From Polaromonas eurypsychrophila (GTDB taxonomy: Bacteria; Pseudomonadota; Gammaproteobacteria; Burkholderiales; Burkholderiaceae_C): DNA of 64,000 bases. Shown one piece after another: positions 8,419 to 16,848 of the stretch (position 1 is its first letter; the number at the start of each line of letters is the position of its first letter). The stretch covers positions 148,425-212,424 of the forward strand of contig NZ_BMIG01000007.1 in assembly GCF_014641715.1 (NCBI RefSeq). Direction: 5' to 3'. The notes under the pieces are model-generated. The model did no database searches. It had not been told where the DNA came from and worked only from the letters and a program-made list of their open reading frames with translations. Made by a program: the position numbers and the translations under genes.

Positions 8419-9321
8419 TCAGTCGGGTGGCGCCGCCGCGGCTTCGGGCAAACGCCGCTTTTCACTGACCAGCACATACAGCCCGGAGCCGATCAGCAGC
8501 GCGATGCCGAACCAGGCCAGCGTGTTCGGCACCTCACCCCACACCGCGTAACCGAGCACCAGCGCAAACAGCAGACCGCTGTAGCGAAAGGGCGCAATCA
8601 GTGTCATCTCGCCGTGGCGCATGCTGTTGATGATGAAGTAATAGCCGCCTGTGAGGAAGACCGAGGCCAGGCTCAAAAGCCCCAGCTCGAACAGGCCGAA
8701 AGGCTGCCAGCCCTGCAGCAGCGAGCCCAGGCCCGACACCACCGTGACCGCGACGGCGGTGGCCAGGGTGATCAGGATGGACGGGACGCTGGCGTGAATG
8801 CGGCGCGTCATCAGGTCGCGCGCGGCATGAAACAGCGTGCCCAGCAAGCAGACCAGCGCCCAGGCGTTGAAACCTTCGGCGCGCGGCTGGATCACCAGCA
8901 ACACACCGAGGAAGCCGAAACCGACCGCCAGCCAGCGCGCGCCGCGCACCCGCTCGGCCATGAAGAGTGCGGCAAACATCGTCATGAACAGCGGCGCGGC
9001 CAGGTTGATGGCGGTGGCATTGCCAATCGGCAGGTGAAACAGTGAGCTGAGGTAAAGCAGGGAGGCGATGGCGTCGACCAGCGCGCGGATCGCAACCCAG
9101 CCGCGCGTGGCTTCGCGCAGGCGAGGCGTGGCGCCCAGCGCGTGAGCAGCGACTAGCACCAGCAGCACCGACATAAAGCCGCGAATGAAGATCAGTTGTG
9201 CACTGGGCATGCTCTGGCTGGCGAATTTGACCAGCGCGTCGTTGGTGACGAAGCAGCCCATCGCACCCATCATGCAAAGGATGCCGCGCCGGTTGGCAGC
9301 GGCGGAAGCGCGCAGGGTCAT
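8419..9321 (-). CDS. DMT-superfamily (EamA) permease
   Basis: A 300-residue membrane protein with about ten predicted helices and two EamA halves. The first half begins RRGILCMMGAMGCFVTNDALVKF and the second contains DLMTRRIHASVPSILITLATA. The C-terminus ends in a charged tail. Such RhaT/EamA permeases usually export metabolites such as amino acids, but the substrate is unknown. Downstream lies the broken glycosylase; upstream, 10 nt away, is the stop of the DUF6064-like gene, so these minus-strand genes probably share a transcript. Confidence 0.85.
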   Translation of the reverse strand: MTLRASAAANRRGILCMMGAMGCFVTNDALVKFASQSMPSAQLIFIRGFMSVLLVLVAAHALGATPRLREATRGWVAIRALVDAIASLLYLSSLFHLPIGNATAINLAAPLFMTMFAALFMAERVRGARWLAVGFGFLGVLLVIQPRAEGFNAWALVCLLGTLFHAARDLMTRRIHASVPSILITLATAVAVTVVSGLGSLLQGWQPFGLFELGLLSLASVFLTGGYYFIINSMRHGEMTLIAPFRYSGLLFALVLGYAVWGEVPNTLAWFGIALLIGSGLYVLVSEKRRLPEAAAAPPD

Positions 9322-9331
9322 GGTGAGGTGT

Positions 9332-9934
9332 TCAATTCAAAAAGGTCCATCCGGTCGCCGCGCCCAGCAGCAGGCAGAGCAGGGGAATGAGGAAAAGCAG
9401 AAAACGCCATGCATTTGAGGCCGGGAGCCCGGCGAGCAGCAGCAGGCCCAGTGTGAAAAGCGCGGTGGGCTCAGGCACCATGCCGAAAACTTCGGCCTGC
9501 ACCCCCGGCCGGCCAGCGGCCAAAGCAAGCAACGGATACAACAACCCGGCGATGGCCAGCAGCCAACCCATACCCTGCGAGGCTGCCAGCGGCGGCGCAG
9601 TTGCCTGCCTGTGCGCCAGGCCCGCGACCAGCAGCAACACCGCCTGCACGGCAAAGGCCACCGCCACATACTGCGCGGCCCAGTTGATGACGGCGTAACG
9701 CTCCCAGAGAAAAGCCCATCCCACCCACAACCAGACGGCGGAGAGTCCAAAAGCGCTCCAGCGAAAGGCGTGGGCGCGCCGGGCGGCAGCGAGCCAGAGC
9801 GCTGCCAGCCCGGCCACGAGCAACGGCAGGTGCAGCGGCCAGACGTCGCGGTTGTACAGCTCGATCATTCGCCAGTAAGTCCTGGGCGAAAACATCAGAA
9901 AATCCGACAGCGTGTAGGTCCACCACTCGAACAT
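9332..9934 (-). CDS. DUF6064-like integral membrane protein
   Basis: The 200-residue protein starts MFEWWTYTLSDFLMFSPRTY and has about six hydrophobic segments. This N-terminus and the RMIELYNRDVWPLH segment match the DUF6064 membrane family as I recall it; no function is known. The ATG at 9934 is preferred over longer starts because it lies 2 nt after the aldo/keto reductase stop and the homologous part begins there. Confidence 0.7.
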   Translation of the reverse strand: MFEWWTYTLSDFLMFSPRTYWRMIELYNRDVWPLHLPLLVAGLAALWLAAARRAHAFRWSAFGLSAVWLWVGWAFLWERYAVINWAAQYVAVAFAVQAVLLLVAGLAHRQATAPPLAASQGMGWLLAIAGLLYPLLALAAGRPGVQAEVFGMVPEPTALFTLGLLLLAGLPASNAWRFLLFLIPLLCLLLGAATGWTFLN

Positions 9935-9936
9935 GG

Positions 9937-10848
9937 TCAGAGCTTTGCCACATCGTCGGCCATGCGGTGACGCAAGGCGGCGTCCGGCAAACGTCCACGC
10001 GCCGCGCCCATGTTCTCGCGCAGATGGGCGGCGTTGCTGGTGGCCGGGATGGCGCAAGTCACTGCCGGGTGCGAAACGACAAACTTCAGCGCGACCTGCG
10101 CCCAGCCTGTGCAGTCAATCTCGGCCGCCCAGGCCGGCAGCGGGTGGCGCTGCAACTGACGCAGCAGCGCGCCTTCGCGGAAAGGCCGATTCACCAGCAC
10201 GGCGATGCCGCGCTCGCGCGCCAGCGGCAGCAGGCGCTGCTCGGACTCGCGGTCCAGCAGGTTGTAGCTAAGCTGCACGAAGTCGATGCGCTGGTTGCGC
10301 ATCAGCTGCTCGAATTCGCTGTGGCGCCGTCCTTCGGAGGTGGTGATACCGACATAACGTAACTGGCCTGCGGCTTTCATGGCCTGCAGCAGCGGCAATT
10401 GTTTCTCCCAGGCTAGCAGGTTGTGGACCTGCAGCAGGTCGAAACGCGGCATCTGCCAGAGCTTGCGCGAGCTCTCGATCTGGGCGGCGCCGTCCGAGGA
10501 GGTCCAGACTTTTTCTGCAGAAAATACTCTGGACTGCGCCTGCAGTTTCTGCAGGCCCTCGCCGATCACGCCTTGGGACGAGCCATACATTGGCGAAGAA
10601 TCGATCAGCTTACCGCCGGCCGCAAGGAACTGCCGAATGACTTCAGCGCTCTGCGCGCGTGCCGCCGCGTCATTGCCGACGTTGAAGGTGATCCAGGTCC
10701 CAAGGCCGACCACCGGGATCTGCTCGCCTGACGATGGGATGGGCTTGGACAGGACTTGTGGCAGGGCAGGGGTTTGTGCCAGCGCGCTCGCCGCACCCAT
10801 CGCGGGAACAAGCTGCAGCAGAAGGTCACGGCGTTTCATGGGGGGCAT
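9937..10848 (-). CDS. Aldo/keto reductase family protein with twin-Arg-like leader
   Basis: The 303-residue protein begins MPPMKRRDLLLQ followed by a hydrophobic stretch ending SALAQ, a possible Tat/Sec leader. The remainder is an AKR barrel: VVGLGTW, GGKLIDSSPMYG with the catalytic-type Asp and Tyr, VWTSS, LLQVHNLLAWE and YVGITTSEG. The usual lysine position in VWTSSD (normally K) and the catalytic His near LLQVHN should be checked by alignment. It would reduce carbonyls with NADPH if cytoplasmic; an exported AKR is unusual. It may be co-transcribed with the DUF6064-like gene. Confidence 0.8.
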   Translation of the reverse strand: MPPMKRRDLLLQLVPAMGAASALAQTPALPQVLSKPIPSSGEQIPVVGLGTWITFNVGNDAAARAQSAEVIRQFLAAGGKLIDSSPMYGSSQGVIGEGLQKLQAQSRVFSAEKVWTSSDGAAQIESSRKLWQMPRFDLLQVHNLLAWEKQLPLLQAMKAAGQLRYVGITTSEGRRHSEFEQLMRNQRIDFVQLSYNLLDRESEQRLLPLARERGIAVLVNRPFREGALLRQLQRHPLPAWAAEIDCTGWAQVALKFVVSHPAVTCAIPATSNAAHLRENMGAARGRLPDAALRHRMADDVAKL

Positions 10849-10941
10849 CTCGCATCAATCGAGTGAGCAGGCCCCAGACCGTATCACAGGGGCGACAGAT
10901 GCAGAAGGGAAAATGTACAAGCCCTGCACGGATGCCGGGGT

Positions 10942-11820
10942 TCACACGGCGCTGCGGTGTCTGGCGATGCAGGTGTCCAGTACCTCAGCCGATTGGCGCT
11001 GCCACCAGTTGCCCGACGAGAAAATCTCGACCTCGCTGTAGCCGGCAAAACCCTGGGCTTCGACCCAGCCGCGTATGCGGGGGATGTCGATCACGCCGTC
11101 ACCCATCATGCCGCGGTCTTCCAGCAGGTGCGTGGTGGGTAGCATCCAGTCGCAGACATGGAAGGCCAGCAGACGTTCCTTGCCAGCGCGCTGGATCTGC
11201 GCTTCAAGCTTGGGGTCCCACCAGACGTGGTACACGTCCACTGCCACGCCCAACGCACCCGTCTTGCCCGGATCGAGTGCGTCGCAGACGTCGAGCGCCT
11301 GCTCCATGGTGTTGATGCAGGCGCGGTCGGCGGCGTACATCGGATGCAGTGGTTCGATGGCCAGCGGCATCTTGTTGGTTATGGCGTACTCCAGCAGTTC
11401 GGAAATGCCGTCGCTGACCTGGTTGCGCGACAAGGCGAGGTCCTTGTGAGCGGCCTGGCCGGCCAGTGCGCCGGGCAGCGCGCCGACCACCAGCACCAGA
11501 CAGGCGGCATGGAGCTCACAGGCTTCGTCCACCGCGCGGCGGTTGTCGTCACGCGCAGCTTTTAGGCCGGCAGTATCAAGAGCCGGGAACATGCCGCCGC
11601 GGCAATAACCCGACAGCTCCAGGCCGTGCTTTTTGACGAGTTTCGAAATGGCTGGCAGGCCGGCGGCTGCCACCTGGTCGCGCCAGGGCGAGATCGCCCG
11701 GATGTCACGCTTCACGCAGGCTTCGATGATGTCGGTCAGCGGCTGCTCGACACCGTGGCTTTTGCGCACGGTTGCGGTGTTGATGGAAAGCCAGCGGTGG
11801 TCGGTGGTGAAGTCGCGCAT
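10942..11820 (-). CDS. Sugar phosphate isomerase/epimerase family TIM-barrel protein
   Basis: The 292-residue protein belongs to the AP-endonuclease-2-like xylose isomerase TIM-barrel family. Visible features are ISPWRDQVAAAG, the metal-site segment MPLAIEPLHPMYAADRA, LGVAVDVYHVWWDP and the C-terminal GYSEVEIFS. The Glu, Asp, His and Glu residues in these segments form the usual divalent metal site. It is the last gene of the TetR-controlled operon with a DUF993 protein, a Gfo/Idh/MocA dehydrogenase and a Bug receptor, which suggests catabolism of a sugar acid, cyclitol or similar polyol. The exact substrate is unknown. Confidence 0.85.
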   Translation of the reverse strand: MRDFTTDHRWLSINTATVRKSHGVEQPLTDIIEACVKRDIRAISPWRDQVAAAGLPAISKLVKKHGLELSGYCRGGMFPALDTAGLKAARDDNRRAVDEACELHAACLVLVVGALPGALAGQAAHKDLALSRNQVSDGISELLEYAITNKMPLAIEPLHPMYAADRACINTMEQALDVCDALDPGKTGALGVAVDVYHVWWDPKLEAQIQRAGKERLLAFHVCDWMLPTTHLLEDRGMMGDGVIDIPRIRGWVEAQGFAGYSEVEIFSSGNWWQRQSAEVLDTCIARHRSAV

Positions 11821-11830
11821 ATCAGAGTCC

Positions 11831-11905
11831 TGTCATGCCGGACTCGATCCGGCATCCATGTTGGCGCGCCTGGATGGATCCCGGGTCAGGCCCGGGACGA
11901 CAGGC
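11831..11905. repeat. Dispersed palindromic repeat (family D) in an intergenic gap
   Basis: Contains GGACTCGATCCGG and ATCCATG, then ATCCCGGGTCAGGCCCGGGA. The first block recurs almost identically at 51571-51686 in the B12 operon. The element fills the gap between the DUF993 and TIM-barrel genes and can form hairpins in the transcript. Confidence 0.7.
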
Positions 11906-11914
11906 ACGGCGGGT

Positions 11915-13111
11915 TTAGTGTTCGATTCCGTGCAAAGCCAGCAGCGTATTCATGCGCTGCACCGCCAGCTCCGGTTGCTCCAGCAGATTCGCTGCATCGG
12001 CCAGGCGGAACAACTCAGCGAAATGTTGTAGCGAACGTGTGCTCTGCTGGCCGCCCACCATGGTGAAGTGCTTCTGGTGACCGTTGAGCCAGGCCATGAA
12101 AACGACACCGGTTTTGTAGAAACGCGTGGGCGCCGCGAAGATGTGGCGCGACAGCGGCACGGTGGGGCCCAGGATGGCGTGGAATGTGTCTATGTTGCCT
12201 TGGGCCAGTTCACCGAGTGCCGCACTTGCGGCTGGCGCAATCGCATCGAAGATGCCCAGCAGCGCATCGCTCTGGCCGTGGAACAGTTCGCTTCCCTGGC
12301 CGTCACCAGCAATCAGCTCGGCATAGTTGAAGTCGTCACCCGTGTACATGCGCACGCCCGAGGGCAGGCGCCGCCGCATGGCGATTTCCTTGCCCTTGTC
12401 GAGCAGTGAAATCTTGATGCCGTCAACCTTGGCGGGGTGCGCCTTGATGATGCCGAGCGCTGTGTCCATCGCCGCGTCCACATTCTTCGTTCCCCAATAG
12501 CCGGCCAGCGCCGGATCGAACATCTCGCCCAGCCAGTGCAGCACCACCGGCTGTTTGGCCTGGCTCAGGATTCGGTCGTAGACACGTTCATAGTCGGCCG
12601 GTGATTTGGCCACGCGGGCCAATGCGCGGCTGGCCATGACGATAAGTTTGCCGTCGAGTTTTTCAATCGCAGCCATCTGCGCTTCGTAGCCGGCAATTAC
12701 TTCGTCAACAGTCTTGACGTTCTCCAGCAGCAGGTGGTCAGTGCCGCAGCCGGAAGCAACCAGCGCCCCCGGAATATCCTTGGCGGCTTCGAGTGAACGG
12801 CGGATCAGTTCGAGGGAGGTCGGCCAGTCCAGGCCCATGCCGCGCTGCGCCGTGTCCATCGCTTCGGCCACACCCAGGCCCAGCGACCACAGGTGGCGGC
12901 GGTAGGCGATGGTCGCGTCCCAATCGACGGCGCAGTTGACCCAGGGGTCGACCACGGCCAGTGGGTCCGCGACGACGTGGGCGGCCGAGTAGGCGATGCG
13001 GTTGAACGCCACGGTATTTTTGCCGGCGACAGGACGCACGGGCGTGCTGCCTTGCAGCGTGTAGGCCTGCAGGCCGCCTGCGGGCACGGGCAGGGAAAGG
13101 GTCAAAGCCAT
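11915..13111 (-). CDS. DUF993 / dihydrodipicolinate-synthase-like protein
   Basis: The 398-residue protein matches DUF993, a family placed near the DapA-type aldolase barrels. Features are FNRIAYSAAHVVADP, SGCGTDHLL, KQPVVLHWLGEMFDP, the probable Schiff-base region VDGIKISLLDKGKE and GDDFNYAELI. A lyase acting on a keto-sugar acid or similar intermediate is plausible but not shown. The start is the ATG at 13111, preceded by AAGGTGATTTG; a TTG one codon upstream is less likely. It lies in the middle of the TetR-controlled operon. Confidence 0.75.
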   Translation of the reverse strand: MALTLSLPVPAGGLQAYTLQGSTPVRPVAGKNTVAFNRIAYSAAHVVADPLAVVDPWVNCAVDWDATIAYRRHLWSLGLGVAEAMDTAQRGMGLDWPTSLELIRRSLEAAKDIPGALVASGCGTDHLLLENVKTVDEVIAGYEAQMAAIEKLDGKLIVMASRALARVAKSPADYERVYDRILSQAKQPVVLHWLGEMFDPALAGYWGTKNVDAAMDTALGIIKAHPAKVDGIKISLLDKGKEIAMRRRLPSGVRMYTGDDFNYAELIAGDGQGSELFHGQSDALLGIFDAIAPAASAALGELAQGNIDTFHAILGPTVPLSRHIFAAPTRFYKTGVVFMAWLNGHQKHFTMVGGQQSTRSLQHFAELFRLADAANLLEQPELAVQRMNTLLALHGIEH

Positions 13112-13142
13112 CAAATCACCTTTTTATGTGTATCAAATCGGG

Positions 13143-13190
13143 TTTAAGCCCATGTCGGATATAGGTACTTAGCTATCAAACCTGTAGCGC
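13143..13190. repeat. Dispersed repeat family A copy at the 3' end of the Gfo/Idh/MocA gene
   Basis: Contains TTAAGCCCATGTCGGATATA, then ACTTAGCTATCAAACCTGTAGC, and aligns with the copy in the P450 gene. It fills the gap between the DUF993 and dehydrogenase genes and includes the dehydrogenase stop codon (13176-13178). Confidence 0.5.
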
Positions 13191-14339
13191 CGAGACGTCC
13201 ACCCAGCGGCGTTCTTTCCAGCTTTCGAGCGCGGCTTCGACCAGTTGCACACCTTTGGCACCTTCGGGCAGGGTCCATTTGTAGGGCTCGTTTTCCACCA
13301 CATGGCGGATGAAGTGTTCCCACTGGATCTTGAAGCCGTTGTCGTAGACCTGGGTGTCCGGCACTTCCTGCCACTGGTCGGAGAAATTCATCGTCTGCTT
13401 TTCGTCCGGGTTCCAGACCGGGCGCGGCGTGTTGACGCGCGACTGGGCCTTGCACGAGCTCAGGCCGGCGACAGCGGAGCCGTGCGTGCCGTCGACGTGG
13501 AAGGTGACCAGGTCCTCGCGGTTGACGCGGGTGGCCCAGGACATGTTCATCTGCGCGATCACCGGTTCGCCGTTGTGCCCGATCAGTTCGGCCGTGGCGT
13601 AAGCAGCGTCATCGGCAGTGGCTTTGTAGGGCTTGCCGGTTTCGTCCCAGCGCTCAGGGATGTGGGTCGCGCCTATGCAGGAGATGGACTTGACCTCGCC
13701 GAACAGGTTGTCCAGCACATAACGCCAGTGGCACATCATGTCCAGAATCATGCCGCCGCCGTCTTCGGTGCGGTAGTTCCAGCTCGGGCGCTGGATAGGC
13801 TGCAGGTCGCCTTCAAACACCCAATAGCCGAACTCCAGGCGCACCGACAGCATCTTGCCGAAGAAGCCGGCACGGCGCAGCATGTCGAGCTTGCGCAAGC
13901 CGGGCAGGAAAAGCTTGTCTTGCACTGCGCCGTGTTTTAGTCCGGACTTTTCCGCCAGGCGGGCAATCTCGACGGCTTCGTTGAGGTTGGTGGCAATCGG
14001 CTTTTCACAGTAAACGTGTTTGCCGGCGCGTATCGCCTTGGCCAGCAACGTGGGGCGCATCTGCGTGGTGCCGGCGTCGAAAAAGAGCGTGTCGTCCTTG
14101 TTCTTCAGCGCTTCGTCAAGGTCGGTGCCCCAGCGGGCGATGTCCCAGGCCTTGGCCAGGGCTTCCATCTTTTCGGCGTTGCGGCCGATCAGGATCGGGT
14201 CGGGCATCACCTTGTCGCCGTTGGAGAGCGTGACGCCGCCCTGCTTGCGGATCGCGACGATGGAGCGGATCAGATGCTGGTTCATGCCCATGCGTCCGGT
14301 GACGCCGTGCATGATGAGTCCTAGTCGTTGGGTGGCCAT
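13176..14339 (-). CDS. Gfo/Idh/MocA-family NAD(P)-dependent oxidoreductase
   Basis: The 387-residue enzyme has an N-terminal Rossmann domain (LIMHGVTGRMGMNQHLIRSI), the EKPIATN motif with the family's catalytic-type Lys, and a C-terminal alpha/beta domain with DMMCHWRYVLDNLFG, where the conserved His sits. The family oxidises or reduces sugars, inositols and related polyols. The ATG at 14339 has AAAGGAAACC upstream; a longer reading frame exists but lacks homology. Together with the DUF993 and TIM-barrel genes it probably forms a three-step catabolic path. Confidence 0.86.
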   Translation of the reverse strand: MATQRLGLIMHGVTGRMGMNQHLIRSIVAIRKQGGVTLSNGDKVMPDPILIGRNAEKMEALAKAWDIARWGTDLDEALKNKDDTLFFDAGTTQMRPTLLAKAIRAGKHVYCEKPIATNLNEAVEIARLAEKSGLKHGAVQDKLFLPGLRKLDMLRRAGFFGKMLSVRLEFGYWVFEGDLQPIQRPSWNYRTEDGGGMILDMMCHWRYVLDNLFGEVKSISCIGATHIPERWDETGKPYKATADDAAYATAELIGHNGEPVIAQMNMSWATRVNREDLVTFHVDGTHGSAVAGLSSCKAQSRVNTPRPVWNPDEKQTMNFSDQWQEVPDTQVYDNGFKIQWEHFIRHVVENEPYKWTLPEGAKGVQLVEAALESWKERRWVDVSALQV

Positions 14340-14443
14340 GGGTTTCCTTTGGGGCTGGTGGAATGCGGCGGCCGCACCGGGCCGGCGTGGCCAAAGCAAA
14401 ATGCTTCAACCGTCCGGCGCAGGCGCGATCTCCTCGCGGAAAA

Positions 14444-15436
14444 TTACTGGGGTGCGGGCGACAGGCCGGCGGCTTTGACAAGCACGGCGTTGCTCTTGAT
14501 CTCGTCCTTGATGTAGGCGTCAAACTGATCGGGCTTTAATGTCCAGGCATCGGCCCCAAGCGTGGCGAAACGCTCCTTCACTTCAGGCGTGTTCAGCGCC
14601 TTGACGACTTCGTCGTGCAGGCGGTTGACGATGTCGCGTGGCGTCTTTGCCGGGGCCATCATGCCGATCCAGAAGTTGAACTCGGAACCAGGCACGCCGG
14701 CTTCGGCCGTGGTTGGCACCTGGGGCAGGGCGCTGGCGCGTTTTGGCGAGCCGACGGCAAGGGCCACCAGCTGGCCGCCGCGGATCTGGCCGATCACCGG
14801 GGCAATCGGCGAGAAGTAGTAATCGACGCGACCGGACATCACTTCGGTGACCGCTTCGCCGGATCCCTTGAACGGGATGTTGGTGGCTTCGATCTTCGCA
14901 GCCAGCTTGAACTTCTCCGCGTTCAGATGCGTTGCGCTGCCCTGGCCGGCAGAAGCGAAGTTCATGCTGCCGGGTTTGGCGCGCGCCGCGGCCAGCAATT
15001 CCTGCAGGGTCTTGATGTTTTTCGAGGGTGACATCACCAGCACATTGGGTGTGCTGGAGATCGGCGTCACGCCCACGAAGTCGCCCAGGGTGTCAAAAGG
15101 CAGCTTGGCAAAGGTCGAGGGGCTGACCGTGTGTGAGGACGAGTGAATCATGATGGTGTAGCCGTCCGGTGCTGCTGTGGCCACCGCCTGCTGGCCGATG
15201 GTTCCGCTGGCGCCGCCGCGGTTGTCGATGATCAGGGTCTGGCCCATGCTCTGCCCCATTTTGTCGGCGATGGCGCGGGCAATGATGTCGGTGGTGCTGC
15301 CTGCAGCGAAGGGCACGATCACGCGGATCGGCTTGCTGGGGTAAGTGCCCTGGGCGCTGGCGGCCAGCGGCGAGAACGCGGCCAGCACGGTGAGGGAAGT
15401 GAGCGAAGCCAGGGCGGCGCGGCGTGCAAAGGTCAT
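14444..15436 (-). CDS. Bug/TctC-family periplasmic solute-binding protein
   Basis: A 330-residue Bug receptor with a signal peptide ending SPLAASAQG and the landmarks YPSKPIRVIVPFAAGSTTD, IIDNRGGASGTIG and NFASAGQGSATHLN. It is the first gene of the operon and should capture the operon's substrate in the periplasm. No TctAB genes are adjacent. The start at 15436 has GGAGACAACC upstream. A 24-bp palindrome lies 68 bp before the start, the likely binding site of the upstream TetR regulator. Confidence 0.87.
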   Translation of the reverse strand: MTFARRAALASLTSLTVLAAFSPLAASAQGTYPSKPIRVIVPFAAGSTTDIIARAIADKMGQSMGQTLIIDNRGGASGTIGQQAVATAAPDGYTIMIHSSSHTVSPSTFAKLPFDTLGDFVGVTPISSTPNVLVMSPSKNIKTLQELLAAARAKPGSMNFASAGQGSATHLNAEKFKLAAKIEATNIPFKGSGEAVTEVMSGRVDYYFSPIAPVIGQIRGGQLVALAVGSPKRASALPQVPTTAEAGVPGSEFNFWIGMMAPAKTPRDIVNRLHDEVVKALNTPEVKERFATLGADAWTLKPDQFDAYIKDEIKSNAVLVKAAGLSPAPQ

Positions 15437-15503
15437 GGTTGTCTCCTGAAGGGCATTTTGAAGAAACGGAAATCCGGCAAACACAAACAGGCGGAGTTTA
15501 CGC

Positions 15504-15527
15504 TTAATTCACCATTAAGTGAATTAA
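15504..15527. promoter_or_regulatory. Perfect palindrome TTAATTCAC-N6-GTGAATTAA, probable TetR operator
   Basis: Two perfect 9-bp half-sites are separated by 6 bp, between the TetR gene end and the Bug receptor start. The right half-site GTGAATTAA recurs at 16252-16260 just before the TetR gene. Size and position fit a TetR-family operator controlling the downstream catabolic operon. Confidence 0.75.
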
Positions 15528-15570
15528 AAATTGTAAAACACTCGCGGCCATGTCTTCATGCGGCGGTGCT

Positions 15571-16230
15571 TCAGTTTCTCAGGACATACCCCAGGATCAC
15601 GTCACACATGTGGGACAGGCGCTCGTGGCGCGCCTTGGGTGTCATCAAGTCACGCCCGAAGATGGCTGACAACGTGTGGTTGTTCGACAGGTAGAAATAA
15701 GCCATGCCGGCAATCGACACATACAGCTGGATCGGGTCGATGCCGCCGCGGAACAGGCCTTCGCTGCGCCCGCGCTCAAGGATCTCGGCCAGTGTCTGGA
15801 TCAGCGGCGAGTTCATGTCGCGCACCCGCCCGGACATCGCCAGATGCCGGCCCTGGTGCAGGTTTTCACTGTTGAGCAGGGTCAGGAACTCGGGATGCGC
15901 GATGTAGTACTCCCAAGTGAACTGGGTCAGGCGCTGGATTGCCTGGGCCGGTGGCATGTCGCGCAGGTGCAGCTGGTTTTCGGCCTCGCGGATGTCGGCA
16001 TAGGCCTGCTCCAGCACCGCCAAAAACAGCTCGTCCTTGCTGGTGAAGTAGTAATAGATCAGGCGTTTGTTGACGTCGGCGCGCTCGGCGATGCGGTCCA
16101 CCCGCGCACCGCCCAGGCCGTGCTGCGCAAACTCGTCGCGGGCCGCCAGCAGGATGGCCAGCTGGGAACGGTCGGCATCGCGCGAGCGCGGCTCGGCGGT
16201 TTTGGCGGGTTTGGCTTTGACGCTTGGCAT
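15571..16230 (-). CDS. TetR-family transcriptional regulator
   Basis: The 219-residue protein has a TetR N-terminal helix-turn-helix (LLAARDEFAQHGLGGARVDRIAE, then ADVNKRLIYYYF) and a C-terminal ligand domain similar to the TetR_C group (EYYIAHPEFLTLLNSEN). The ATG at 16230 is chosen because the homology begins just downstream; the frame extends much further upstream without support. An imperfect copy of the palindrome lies before its start, suggesting autoregulation. It probably represses the following minus-strand operon. Confidence 0.87.
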   Translation of the reverse strand: MPSVKAKPAKTAEPRSRDADRSQLAILLAARDEFAQHGLGGARVDRIAERADVNKRLIYYYFTSKDELFLAVLEQAYADIREAENQLHLRDMPPAQAIQRLTQFTWEYYIAHPEFLTLLNSENLHQGRHLAMSGRVRDMNSPLIQTLAEILERGRSEGLFRGGIDPIQLYVSIAGMAYFYLSNNHTLSAIFGRDLMTPKARHERLSHMCDVILGYVLRN

Positions 16231-16236
16231 GGCGGG

Positions 16237-16260
16237 TAATTTAACTGTTTGGTGAATTAA
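16237..16260. promoter_or_regulatory. Imperfect TetR operator copy before the TetR gene
   Basis: GTGAATTAA is identical to the right half of the 15504-15527 palindrome. The left half at 16237-16245 matches 6 of 9 positions with the same spacing. It lies 7-30 bp upstream of the TetR start codon. Confidence 0.55.
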
Positions 16261-16389
16261 TGCAAGACGACGCCTGATGCGGCCGCAGCGTGCCGAAGAC
16301 GGCATGGGATGACAGCGACTGTAGCAAGCCGCGCCCATAATGAAGCAGGTACCGGCCACCCGCGCCGCTGCCACTTCAAGGAGACGGCC

Positions 16390-16698
16390 ATGAATGATGC
16401 GACCACCCCCAAAGACGGCGACTTCGCCAGTTGGGTTGACGAAAAGTCCGAAGCGCTCAAGTTCGAGCTTGGCGAAAAGTTTCCGGTACCGCCGACCGAG
16501 CTGCATTCGTCCTCGGTACACGCGGAAACCGGCCGGCAAAAGCTGGAGGAAGTGCTGCTGGAACATGAGGAGCCGACAGCCGAGTTTCTCGAGGAAATCC
16601 AGGCCCTCGAAAACGCGCCGCCCTTGAGCGACGAGGAACTGGCCCGGCAGGCGCTGGAAGCCGGCGGCGGAGACGGAGATGCAGGTACACCGGAGTAG
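16390..16698 (+). CDS. Small acidic hypothetical protein
   Basis: A 102-residue, strongly acidic, soluble protein starting MNDATTPKDGDFASWVDE, with AAGGAG 7 nt before the ATG. It has no signal peptide, membrane segment or recognised domain. The central part (EVLLEHEEPTAEFLEEIQAL) is probably helical. The good ribosome site and coding-like composition support a real gene. I do not recognise the family. Confidence 0.6.
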   Translation: MNDATTPKDGDFASWVDEKSEALKFELGEKFPVPPTELHSSSVHAETGRQKLEEVLLEHEEPTAEFLEEIQALENAPPLSDEELARQALEAGGGDGDAGTPE

Positions 16699-16735
16699 CA
16701 CTCAACGAGTGAAGGGGCAAGATCCCCTTCAATCA

Positions 16736-16826
16736 GGGGCCGCAGAACCGGCTTCGCCGGGCCGCAGGCGCAGCGGCCCCCTCGGGGGGCATGGCGCTAC
16801 ACGAAGTGAGCAACCGTGGGGGCCAC
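16736..16826. repeat. GC-rich dispersed repeat (family B), left copy
   Basis: Contains GGGGCCGCAGAACCGGCTTC, GCCGGGCCGCAGGCGCAGCG and GCCCCCTCGGGGGGCA, then ACCGTGGGGG. Its reverse complement recurs at 18544-18655, so the two copies flank the ThDP enzyme gene as inverted repeats. Confidence 0.8.
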
Positions 16827-16848
16827 ATTCCAGCGGCACAATCAGGAG

